A stretch of DNA of 9,559 nucleotides. Origin: Chryseobacterium sp. UBA6632. GTDB lineage: Bacteria > Bacteroidota > Bacteroidia > Flavobacteriales > Weeksellaceae. The stretch spans positions 1 to 9,559 of the forward strand of contig DKLU01000367.1 of assembly GCA_002455915.1 (NCBI GenBank). The letters run 5' to 3'. Made by a program: the position numbers and the translations under genes. The stretch's first letter is position 1. Every line of letters begins with the position of its first letter. The notes under the pieces were generated by a model. It worked only from the letters and a program-made list of their open reading frames with translations, did no database searches and was not told the origin of the DNA. Below, in pieces: positions 1 through 6,762 of this stretch.

Positions 1-185
1 AAACAAAAGAAACAAAAGTTCAAGACTGCAAACTCCGGCTAAAAATTAAAATTAAATCCTAAAATTCCCAAAACTCGCACGAATCAACATTGGTTCTTCG
101 GTTCAAAATTTCTCCCGTGCTCAAACAGTGGGAATTTTTTAACGGATTAAATTTCAATTTTCTTAACGCCTCCGCTTCCTAAGTC
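1..185. repeat. Dispersed ~186-bp intergenic repeat, copy A
   Basis: This stretch downstream of argE aligns almost without gaps to 4301-4488. The first 27 bases match at 26 positions. Further identical blocks are GTTCTTCGGTTC (93-104 against 4395-4406) and TTTTCTTAACGC (158-169 against 4461-4472), and both copies end in CCTRAGTC. The copy touches the window edge, so its outer boundary may lie outside. I see no coding capacity conserved between the copies. It looks like a non-coding dispersed element of flavobacterial genomes; that assignment is from memory. Bases 186-235, between the repeat and the argE stop, hold nothing I can name. Confidence 0.75.
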
Positions 186-235
186 ATTTTTTGCAGAGTT
201 CATAAACCTCCATCATCAGGTTTTCTGCTTCCAGC

Positions 236-1318
236 TTATAAAACCTTCTCCAAAATCTTGATATAAATCTCAATTCCTTCTGCAATTTCTTCAATGAAAA
301 TAAATTCATCCGCTGTGTGAGAGCGCCTACTGTCACCAGGCCCCAGCTTTACAGAAGTACAAGGAATAATTGCCTGATCGGATGAAGTTGGCGAACCATA
401 AGTTGTCCTTCCGATTTCCAAACCGGCTTGAACAAACGGATGCTCCATCTCAATTTTTGAAGAATTTAATCTAAACGATCTTGCCGTTAAAGTTGATTTC
501 ATCTGTGATTGGATGATTTCAAATGCTTCTTTATTAGAATATTCATCCGTAACTCTCACATCTAAAGTAAAAGCACAAGATTCCGGAACGACGTTATGCT
601 GAACTCCAGCGTGAATCCCTGATAACGTTACCTTTACCTCACCCAAATAATCCGAAACTTTTGGAAATTTGAAGCTCAGAATATTCTGAAGATCTTCCAT
701 ACATTTCACAATCGAGTTATCGTTATTCGGATGAGCGGCGTGAGAAGGAGTACCTTTCATTTCCCCATCAATAACCAAAAGTCCTTTTTCCGCGATCGCC
801 AGATTCATCTGCGTTGGTTCTCCTACAATGGCAAGCTCCACATTGGGAAGCTGCGGAAATAAAGCTTCGATCCCATCAAAACCTGAAATCTCCTCCTCGG
901 CCGTCAAAGCAATAACTAAATTATATTTTAAATCTTCTTTATCAAAAAAATGTAAAAAAACCTGCGCCATCGAAACCAAAGAAGCGCCTGCATCGTTGCT
1001 TCCCAATCCGAATAACTTTCCGTCTTTTTCAATTGGCAAAAACGGATCCAACGTGTAAGCCTTATTCGGTTTTACGGTGTCATGATGCGTATTCAGCAAA
1101 ATTGACGGCTTGAAAACATCAAAATTTTTATTCACTGCCCAGATGTTATTTTTAAAACGTTTTGTCGGAATCTGATGTTTTTTGAAAAAATTTTCAATTT
1201 CCACAGACGTATTAAATTCGTCTTTGCTGAATGACGGAATTTCAATCAGTTTTTTCAACAATTCTACTGCATTATTCAGTGATTCATCTTTACTATAAAC
1301 AGATTTCAGTTCCTGCAT
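236..1318 (-). CDS. argE: ArgE-type M20 deacylase (N-acylcitrulline deacylase)
   Basis: A 360-residue cytosolic zinc amidohydrolase of the M20/ArgE/DapE family. Visible metal-site residues are His78-x-Asp80 in NTHHDTV, the bridging Asp109 in GSNDAG, the catalytic/metal pair Glu141-Glu142 in TAEEE, Glu167 in VGEPT, and the C-terminal His334 in SRRSHTADEF. The dimerisation (lid) domain lies between about residues 175 and 285. Because the operon carries an acylornithine carbamoyltransferase, the natural substrate should be N-acylcitrulline (probably N-succinylcitrulline) rather than N-acetylornithine; this is inferred from context. The ATG overlaps the 3' end of argB by 26 bases, which suggests translational coupling. 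It is the last arg gene in the window. Stop is TAA. DapE-like or peptidase activity is a less likely alternative given the neighbours. Confidence 0.9.
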   Translation of the reverse strand: MQELKSVYSKDESLNNAVELLKKLIEIPSFSKDEFNTSVEIENFFKKHQIPTKRFKNNIWAVNKNFDVFKPSILLNTHHDTVKPNKAYTLDPFLPIEKDGKLFGLGSNDAGASLVSMAQVFLHFFDKEDLKYNLVIALTAEEEISGFDGIEALFPQLPNVELAIVGEPTQMNLAIAEKGLLVIDGEMKGTPSHAAHPNNDNSIVKCMEDLQNILSFKFPKVSDYLGEVKVTLSGIHAGVQHNVVPESCAFTLDVRVTDEYSNKEAFEIIQSQMKSTLTARSFRLNSSKIEMEHPFVQAGLEIGRTTYGSPTSSDQAIIPCTSVKLGPGDSRRSHTADEFIFIEEIAEGIEIYIKILEKVL

Positions 1319-2087
1319 GATGGTTTTCTATATGGTTTTTTAGTTCGGTTTCTTTAATTAAGAACACCTTTTTTACATTATTTTTTACTGCTCCAAGAGC
1401 ATTTTCTAACTTTGGAAGGATTCCTTTGTGAAGTTTTCCTTCCTCTTTTAAGGTTGAAAATTCTTCTTCAGAAATATTTTTTATAACGGATTCAGGATTG
1501 TTTACATCTTCCAAAACGCCTTCTTTATCGAAACAATACAACAATTCAACATCATATTTTACTGATAAAGACTGAGCAATAACCGAAGCAATCGTATCTG
1601 CATTGGTGTTGAAAAGATGTCCTTTTTTATCGTGAGTAATTGCTGAAAACACAGGAACCAATTCCAGTTTAAGCAATTTTGAAATTAATTTTTTATTGAT
1701 ACTTTTTTCGGTAATATCGCCTACAAATCCGAAATCTATTTCATCATGTTCGCGTTTTTTAGCTTTAATTAAATTGGCATCTGCACCGGAAAAACCTATC
1801 GCTTTACATTTCTTATGCTGAAGTTTTGCAACAATATTTTTATTGATCCCTCCCGCATACACCATCGCCACAATATCCAAAGTATCTTTATCCGTGATTC
1901 TTCGTCCATTCACCAGCTTCTGCTCAATTCCTAATTTATCAGCTAAAGTCGTTGCCAGTTTTCCGCCGCCATGAACAAGGATTTTCTTTTCCTGAATTTC
2001 GGCAAACTGCTCCAAAAATTGTTCTAATAATTCCTCATCATCAATTAATGCTCCGCCAATTTTTATGATGTATAATTTTTCTTTCAT
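1293..2087 (-). CDS. argB: N-acylglutamate kinase
   Basis: A 264-residue amino-acid kinase family protein that phosphorylates the gamma-carboxyl of N-acylglutamate with ATP, the second step of the pathway. The N-terminal KIGG motif (Lys9-Gly12), VHGGG (38-42), NGRRIT (60-65), NTNADT (160-165) and GILPKLENA (222-230) are the expected substrate and ATP-binding motifs. The length is normal for a short ArgB without the N-terminal extension seen in arginine-inhibited forms, so feedback inhibition of the classic type is less likely (inference). The start ATG lies 15 bases after a hairpin module, in an A-rich leader with no Shine-Dalgarno site. The TAG stop lies inside argE. The acyl group handled here is predicted to be succinyl because of the ArgF' residue 90 signature. 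Confidence 0.94.
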   Translation of the reverse strand: MKEKLYIIKIGGALIDDEELLEQFLEQFAEIQEKKILVHGGGKLATTLADKLGIEQKLVNGRRITDKDTLDIVAMVYAGGINKNIVAKLQHKKCKAIGFSGADANLIKAKKREHDEIDFGFVGDITEKSINKKLISKLLKLELVPVFSAITHDKKGHLFNTNADTIASVIAQSLSVKYDVELLYCFDKEGVLEDVNNPESVIKNISEEEFSTLKEEGKLHKGILPKLENALGAVKNNVKKVFLIKETELKNHIENHHAGTEICL

Positions 2088-2102
2088 TTTTATACATTTT
2101 TA

Positions 2103-2146
2103 GATAGGATTACATCCTATCCTGATTTAAGTCGTCCTTTCAGGAC
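2103..2146. repeat. Tandem GNA-triloop hairpin module between argF' and argB
   Basis: Two perfect hairpins sit side by side. The first has an 8-bp stem (2103-2110 with 2114-2121, GATAGGAT/ATCCTATC); the second has a 5-bp stem (2134-2138 with 2142-2146, GTCCT/AGGAC). Both have three-base loops, and 12 bases separate them. Read on the arg sense strand the loops are GTA and GAA. The module fills nearly the whole gap between the argF' stop and the argB start, so it is transcribed with the operon. The layout matches 5520-5564. Confidence 0.75.
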
Positions 2147-2158
2147 TCCAATAATTTG

Positions 2159-3115
2159 TTATGAATTCAATTCGTCCAAGATTTCAGAGAAAACTGCCTG
2201 AGCCGAGAAAATTCGGTTTTTTGCCTGTTGGTAGATGATAGAATTTTCACCATCCATCACCTCATCACTCAACTCTACATTTCGACGAACCGGAAGACAG
2301 TGCATTACTTTTGCCTGGTTGGTATTTTCCAGTTTTTCGTTCGTCAACATCCAACTTTCTTTTACTTCTGGCATTGCCGCATAGTCATCAAAAGACGACC
2401 AGTTTTTAACATAGATAAAATCGGCATCTTTTAATGCTTCGTACTGGTTGTGAATCACTTTCACATCTTTGGTGAGGTTTTTATCCAAATCATAACCTTC
2501 AGGATTGGCGATTACCAACTCAACATCCATTTCCTGCATCCATTCTGCGAAAGAATTTCCTACGGCATGAGCGATTGGTTTAATGTGAGGCGCCCAAGTT
2601 AAAACCACTTTCGGTTTACGCTTTTCTTTCCAGTTTTCAGTGATAGTAATGCAATCTGCCAAACTTTGTAAAGGGTGACGAGTAGCGGATTCCAATGAAA
2701 TAACCGGAACTTTTGCATGTTGCTCGAACTGGCTTAAAATGCTTTCGTTTACATCATCTTCCTTGCTTTTCATTCCTGCAAAACAACGAACTGCAATGAT
2801 GTCACAATATTGATTTAAGACTTCAATCGCATCTTTGATATGCTCAACGGTGTCGCCGTTCATCACCGCCCCGTCCGCAAATTCTAAGTTCCATGCTTCC
2901 TGAGCGGCATTTAATGTTAAAACATTTAAGCCTAAATTTTGCGCCGCAATTTGACTGCTTAAACGAGTTCTCAAGCTTGAATTTAAAAATACAAGTCCGA
3001 TGGTTTTTCCTTTTCCTTTCTCGGTTTCCGAAAGAGGATTTTCTTTAATTTGTAAAGCTTTTTTTATAATATCCTGTAAGTTTTCAACATCACTTACAGA
3101 GGTGAATTTTTTCAT
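2159..3115 (-). CDS. argF': N-succinylornithine carbamoyltransferase (N-acylornithine transcarbamylase)
   Basis: A 318-residue transcarbamylase that transfers the carbamoyl group from carbamoyl phosphate to an N-acylated ornithine, giving N-acylcitrulline. Carbamoyl-phosphate binding motifs are SSLRTR (46-51) and HPLQ (147-150); HCLPVRRN (272-279) is the C-terminal active-site loop. Start, length and the MKKFT opening line up with the Bacteroides fragilis N-succinylornithine enzyme as I remember it. At residue 90 (MNGDTVEH) this protein has Val where the Bacteroides enzyme has Pro and the Xanthomonas N-acetylornithine enzyme has Glu. In published work on this family, changing that Glu to Pro, Ser, Val or Ala gave succinylornithine activity, so succinyl specificity is predicted. 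It lies 12 bases after argD in the operon. Ordinary ornithine carbamoyltransferase is unlikely, because the ornithine-loop sequence is of the acyl type. Confidence 0.92.
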   Translation of the reverse strand: MKKFTSVSDVENLQDIIKKALQIKENPLSETEKGKGKTIGLVFLNSSLRTRLSSQIAAQNLGLNVLTLNAAQEAWNLEFADGAVMNGDTVEHIKDAIEVLNQYCDIIAVRCFAGMKSKEDDVNESILSQFEQHAKVPVISLESATRHPLQSLADCITITENWKEKRKPKVVLTWAPHIKPIAHAVGNSFAEWMQEMDVELVIANPEGYDLDKNLTKDVKVIHNQYEALKDADFIYVKNWSSFDDYAAMPEVKESWMLTNEKLENTNQAKVMHCLPVRRNVELSDEVMDGENSIIYQQAKNRIFSAQAVFSEILDELNS

Positions 3116-3127
3116 TTTGAATTGATT

Positions 3128-4267
3128 TTAAAAATTTTCTAAAACAGTTTTTAAAGCACTGATGAACAAATCAGTTTCTTCTTTTTTAATGTTAAGCGCC
3201 GGAAGGATCCTCAACACAGCCCTATCATTAGAATTTCCCGTGAAAATATGATGATTGTGCAACAGGCTGTTCCTCACTTCCGAGCAATCCCTGTCGAGTT
3301 CAATCCCAATCATCAACCCTTTCCTTCGGATCGTTTTAATATGTGGAAAATCTTTAATTTCGTTTTCAATATAAGCGCCCATTTCCTGAGCATTTTCGAT
3401 GAGATTCTCATCTTTCATTACGTCCAGAACGGCAATCGCCGCAACACAAGCCAAGTGATTTCCTCCGAAAGTTGTTCCCAGCAAACCGTTGCTTGCCTGA
3501 AATTTTGGATGAATTAAAACGCCACCAATCGGGAAACCATTACCCATTCCTTTTGCGGTTGTGATAATATCAGCTTCAATTCCGAATTCCTGATGTGCAA
3601 AGAAATAGCCGCTTCTTCCGTATCCTGACTGAACTTCATCCAAAATCAAAATAGCATCATGTTTTTCGCACAATTCTTTGATTTTAGTTAAAAATTCAAC
3701 CGTTGGAATCATAATTCCGCCAACGCCCTGAATCCCTTCAATAATAACGGATGATATTTCACTTCCTTGTTTTTCGAAAACCTCTTCAAGTTGTTCGATA
3801 TTATTCCATTCAGACTTAATAAATCTTTCATCATAATTTACCGGAGCGACAATTTTTGGATTATCTGTAACTGAAACCGCCGCCGAAGTTCTTCCGTGGA
3901 ATGAACCTGAAAAATACAGCACTTTGTTTTTTCCATTATGAAAAGAAGCTAGTTTTAAAGCATTTTCATTCGCTTCAGCTCCTGAATTACACAGAAATAA
4001 ATTATAATCTTCCAAACCTGAAAGTTTTCCTAATTTTTTAGCCAATTCAGTCTGTAATTCGTTCTGAACTGAGTTTGAATAGAAAGATATTTTATCTAAC
4101 TGGTTTTTTAATTGTGCTTGATAATGCGGATGGTTGTGCCCGATAGAAATCACAGCGTGACCTCCGTAAAAATCAAGATATTTTTCTCCTTTATCGTCCC
4201 AAAGAAATGATCCTTGAGCTTTTATTGGATTTATGTTGAATAATGGATATACGTTGAATAAATTCAT
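3128..4267 (-). CDS. argD: N-acylornithine aminotransferase
   Basis: A 379-residue class-III PLP aminotransferase that makes N-acylornithine from the acylated glutamate semialdehyde, with glutamate as amino donor. PLP-site motifs in order are NSGAEANE (94-101), GSFHGRT (121-127), LDEVQSG (209-215, with Asp210 contacting the PLP nitrogen) and the Schiff-base Lys239 in TTAKGMGNG. The protein is full length for ArgD. Such enzymes often also act on succinyldiaminopimelate, but the operon argues for an arginine role. It is preceded by the largest gap in the operon (4268-4538), which holds a dispersed repeat and a 10-bp inverted repeat 19 bases upstream of the ATG. The leader is A-rich and has no Shine-Dalgarno site. 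Confidence 0.94.
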   Translation of the reverse strand: MNLFNVYPLFNINPIKAQGSFLWDDKGEKYLDFYGGHAVISIGHNHPHYQAQLKNQLDKISFYSNSVQNELQTELAKKLGKLSGLEDYNLFLCNSGAEANENALKLASFHNGKNKVLYFSGSFHGRTSAAVSVTDNPKIVAPVNYDERFIKSEWNNIEQLEEVFEKQGSEISSVIIEGIQGVGGIMIPTVEFLTKIKELCEKHDAILILDEVQSGYGRSGYFFAHQEFGIEADIITTAKGMGNGFPIGGVLIHPKFQASNGLLGTTFGGNHLACVAAIAVLDVMKDENLIENAQEMGAYIENEIKDFPHIKTIRRKGLMIGIELDRDCSEVRNSLLHNHHIFTGNSNDRAVLRILPALNIKKEETDLFISALKTVLENF

Positions 4268-4286
4268 TTTTTTGTTTTTTTATTAA

Positions 4287-4312
4287 TTTCTTTTGCCTTG
4301 AAGCAAAAGAAA
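4287..4312. repeat. 10-bp perfect inverted repeat upstream of argD
   Basis: The arms TTTCTTTTGC (4287-4296) and GCAAAAGAAA (4303-4312) are perfect complements around a six-base loop. The right arm is the beginning of repeat copy B. On the operon transcript it would form a hairpin ending 19 bases before the argD ATG. Neither strand has a T-run directly after the stem, so it does not look like an intrinsic terminator. Confidence 0.6.
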
Positions 4313-4488
4313 CAAAAGTTCAAGACTTGGAAACTTTCGCTAAAAAATATTTTTGTTCTCTAAAAATTCTAAAACTTGTGCGAAATTTACATTTGTTCTT
4401 CGGTTCGACATTTGTGTCGCGCTTCGAACAGTAGAATTTTCTTAACGTTCACAAAACTATTTTTCTTAACGCTACATTTTCCTGAGTC
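4301..4488. repeat. Dispersed ~186-bp intergenic repeat, copy B
   Basis: Together with short flanks this copy makes up the 271-base gap between argC and argD. It aligns with 1-185 along its whole length, in the same orientation and at a similar distance (about 50 bases) from the upstream gene's stop. It contains an internal palindromic core, GTTCGA ... TCGAAC (within 4402-4429) enclosing CGACA/TGTCG, that is decayed in copy A, so B looks closer to an intact form. No shared reading frame is evident. Bases 4489-4538, between the repeat and the argC stop, are AT-rich and hold only the ACAATTGA direct repeat. Confidence 0.75.
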
Positions 4489-4513
4489 GGTTTTAATTGA
4501 GCTTTAAAAATTC

Positions 4514-4536
4514 ACAATTGATATATTGACAATTGA
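4514..4536. repeat. ACAATTGA direct repeat after argC
   Basis: ACAATTGA occurs at 4514-4521 and again at 4529-4536, separated by TATATTG. Because the core CAATTG is its own complement, the pair can also act as an inverted repeat. It ends two bases before the argC stop codon. Short runs of this type are familiar from flavobacterial intergenic DNA (memory only); no function is implied. Confidence 0.5.
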
Positions 4537-4538
4537 CA

Positions 4539-5513
4539 TTAAAAAGCAACAGGCTTCAAGTTCAATCCTGAATTTTCTTCCCAACCCATTGCAATATTCA
4601 TATTTTGAACTGCTTGCCCAGAAGCTCCTTTCAACAAATTGTCAATCGCTGAGTGAATGACTGCAACATTTCCACTCTTTTCTATATGAATCACACAGCG
4701 ATTCGTGTTGACAACCTGCTTCATATCAATTGCTTTTTCGCTTACCTTTACAAAAGGCTCATCTGCATAAAAATCCTTAAACAATTGCTCAATATCTGAA
4801 AGTTCTACATCTGTTTTCACCGTGGAACTTGTAAAAATTCCTCTCGTAAAATCTCCTCTCCATGGAACAAAATTTAGACTGATTTCATTATTATTAAAAG
4901 AAATTAACTGCTGCAAAATCTCATCAACATGTTGATGCGTCAAAGTTTTATATGCTGAAATATTATCATTCCTCCAGGTGAAATGTGTTGTCGCCTGTAA
5001 AGACTGTCCCGCACCTGTTGATCCCGTAATTCCCGTTGTATACACTTCATTCAACAAACCTTTTTGAGCTAAAGGAAGCAAAGCCAGTTGAATTGCCGTT
5101 GCAAAACATCCCGGATTGGCAATACTTTTCGCTCCGGAAAGTTGTTTTTTATTGATTTCAGGTAAACCGTAGATAAAATTTCTATTTGCAAAATTTCCAT
5201 CTAAACGAAAATCATTTCCTAAATCGATCACCAACGTTGAATCTTTTACAGGATTTTGAGTCAGCCAATTTTGGCTTTCTTTGTGAGGAAGACATAAAAA
5301 TAAAATATCAACTTCTTCAGGCTGATCGGTTAAAACCATCTCACAAACTGTCGCTAAATCCGGGTACAAATCTGAAATTTTCACACCCGAATTCGAACGA
5401 CTATATAAAAAACTCAAAGACACATGAGGATGAAAAGCCAACAGACGAACCAGTTCGCTTCCCGTGTAACCGTTAGCTCCGATGATTCCTGCTTTTTTAT
5501 TAATTTCAATCAT
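4539..5513 (-). CDS. argC: N-acyl-gamma-glutamyl-phosphate reductase
   Basis: A 324-residue NADPH-dependent reductase that converts N-acylglutamyl phosphate to the semialdehyde, the third pathway step. The Rossmann NADP-binding motif GANGYTGSEL (12-21) is at the N-terminus. DLGNDFRL (97-104), the catalytic Cys136 in NPGCFAT, the glycine-rich GITGSTGAG (161-169) and the HQHVDEI region (193-199), which carries the active-site His, follow in the usual order. It is full length for the family. It lies 55 bases after argG, with a two-hairpin module filling the gap and ending six bases before its ATG. The stop is followed by repeat copy B. Acceptance of a succinylated substrate is inferred from ArgF'. 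Confidence 0.94.
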   Translation of the reverse strand: MIEINKKAGIIGANGYTGSELVRLLAFHPHVSLSFLYSRSNSGVKISDLYPDLATVCEMVLTDQPEEVDILFLCLPHKESQNWLTQNPVKDSTLVIDLGNDFRLDGNFANRNFIYGLPEINKKQLSGAKSIANPGCFATAIQLALLPLAQKGLLNEVYTTGITGSTGAGQSLQATTHFTWRNDNISAYKTLTHQHVDEILQQLISFNNNEISLNFVPWRGDFTRGIFTSSTVKTDVELSDIEQLFKDFYADEPFVKVSEKAIDMKQVVNTNRCVIHIEKSGNVAVIHSAIDNLLKGASGQAVQNMNIAMGWEENSGLNLKPVAF

Positions 5514-5519
5514 TTTTTT

Positions 5520-5564
5520 CCATAGGTTTCACCTACGGTTATTATTGTTGAACCCTGCGGGTTC
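5520..5564. repeat. Tandem GNA-triloop hairpin module between argG and argC
   Basis: Two hairpins lie back to back. One spans 5520-5538: a TAGGT/ACCTA stem of 5 bp, extended by two further G-C pairs beyond one mismatch. The other is a perfect 6-bp GAACCC/GGGTTC stem (5550-5555 with 5559-5564). Eleven bases separate them. Both loops are three bases, reading GAA and GCA on the arg sense strand. The first stem begins four bases after the argG stop and the second ends six bases before the argC start. The architecture matches 2103-2146 although the stem sequences differ. Confidence 0.75.
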
Positions 5565-5568
5565 TTGG

Positions 5569-6762
5569 TTAAAATCCAGAATTAATCTGATGGTATATAT
5601 TTAAAGAATTGCTTACAATTTTCGTGTAACCTTTCACATCTTCACCCGTCCATGCTCTGTTTGCTTCGCCATAGCTTCCGAATTTATCGGACATTAAATC
5701 GTGTTGAGATTCAATTCCATTCAAAATAAATCGATATGGATGAAGGGTTACAAAAACTTTTCCGCTGACTGTTTTTTGAGAATCAACCAAGAAAGACTCG
5801 ATATTTCTCATCACAGGGTCTAAGAAAAGTGCTTCGTGAAGCCAGTTTCCGTACCAATCTGATAATTGAGACTTCATCATCTGCTGATATTTTGAAAGCG
5901 TATGTTTTTCCAACAAATGGTGCGCTTTGATAATCACAGAAGCCGCCGCCGCCTCAAAACCAACTCTTCCTTTAATCCCAACAATCGTATCTCCAACGTG
6001 AATATCTCTACCGATTCCATAAGCAGAAGCCAACTCTTCAATTTTCTGAATTGCATAAACAGAATGTTCAAAATTTTCTCCATTAACCGCTACCACTTCA
6101 CCATTTTTAAACTCAATTTCCAATTCCGAAGGCTGAGTTTGTTCAATTTGACAAGGAAAAGCTTCTTCGGGCAGATAATTTCTTGATGTCAATGTTTCTT
6201 TTCCACCCACCGAAGTTCCCCAAAGTCCTTTATTTACAGAATATTGTGCTTTCTGGAATTCCATTTCGTAGCCATGACTTTTCAAAAACTCGATTTCTTC
6301 TTCACGGGATAAGGCCATATCACGAATCGGGGTAATGATTTCTACATTCGGACACATTACCTGGAAAATCAAATCAAAACGAACCTGATCGTTTCCTGCT
6401 CCTGTACTTCCGTGCGCAATCGCATCAGCTCCAACCTCAATCGCAAATTTTGCAATTTCCTGCGCCTGAATCGTACGTTCTGCGCTCACAGACAAAGGAT
6501 AAGTGTTGTTTTTCAACACATTTCCAAAAATCAAATACTTCACGCAAGAATTATAATAATCTTCCTGAGCATCTACGCACCTGTATTCTTTTACCCCAAG
6601 ATTTAAGGCTTTTTTCTCCAGTTCTTTTTCCTCTTCCTTAGAAAAACCTCCGGTATTTACAGTAACCGCATACACATCATACCCTAGTGTTTCACTAAGA
6701 TATTTAGCACAGTAAGAGGTATCTAAACCTCCGCTAAACGCTAAGATGACTTTCTTGTTCAT
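5569..6762 (-). CDS. argG: Argininosuccinate synthase
   Basis: A 397-residue cytosolic ATP pyrophosphatase that joins citrulline and aspartate to give argininosuccinate. The PP-loop AFSGGLDTS lies at residues 8-16. The conserved HGSTGAGNDQVRFD (117-130) and the SVGGKETL region (184-191) follow. I chose the ATG at 6762: it gives the normal short family N-terminus (MNKKVILAFSGG). An in-frame ATG at 6801 would add 13 residues with no family counterpart and would overlap the GNAT gene more deeply. With the chosen start the overlap with the upstream gene is 29 bases, suggesting coupled translation. Placing argG second in the operon, before the acylated-intermediate genes, puts a late step next to the first one. 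Its product would go to ArgH, which is not in the window. Confidence 0.95.
   Translation of the reverse strand: MNKKVILAFSGGLDTSYCAKYLSETLGYDVYAVTVNTGGFSKEEEKELEKKALNLGVKEYRCVDAQEDYYNSCVKYLIFGNVLKNNTYPLSVSAERTIQAQEIAKFAIEVGADAIAHGSTGAGNDQVRFDLIFQVMCPNVEIITPIRDMALSREEEIEFLKSHGYEMEFQKAQYSVNKGLWGTSVGGKETLTSRNYLPEEAFPCQIEQTQPSELEIEFKNGEVVAVNGENFEHSVYAIQKIEELASAYGIGRDIHVGDTIVGIKGRVGFEAAAASVIIKAHHLLEKHTLSKYQQMMKSQLSDWYGNWLHEALFLDPVMRNIESFLVDSQKTVSGKVFVTLHPYRFILNGIESQHDLMSDKFGSYGEANRAWTGEDVKGYTKIVSNSLNIYHQINSGF

Noticed and set aside
184..243. Frame after the argE stop (minus strand) reading KLEAENLMMEVYELCKK and then a stop, resembling a helix of a real protein
   Set aside because: It is only about 20 codons, in a different frame from argE, lacks a sensible start context, and argE already has a normal length and C-terminus. 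Chance or an unrecognisable remnant.
2159..3115. Standard ornithine carbamoyltransferase (argF/argI)
   Set aside because: The residue pattern around 86-92 and the overall N-terminus match the N-acylornithine class, and the operon has ArgE but no ArgJ, fitting late deacylation.
4451..4459. TAGTTTTGT on the minus strand inside repeat copy B as an internal promoter for argD
   Set aside because: It matches the -7 form but has no -33 TTTG at 19-21 bases, and such matches are common in AT-rich DNA.
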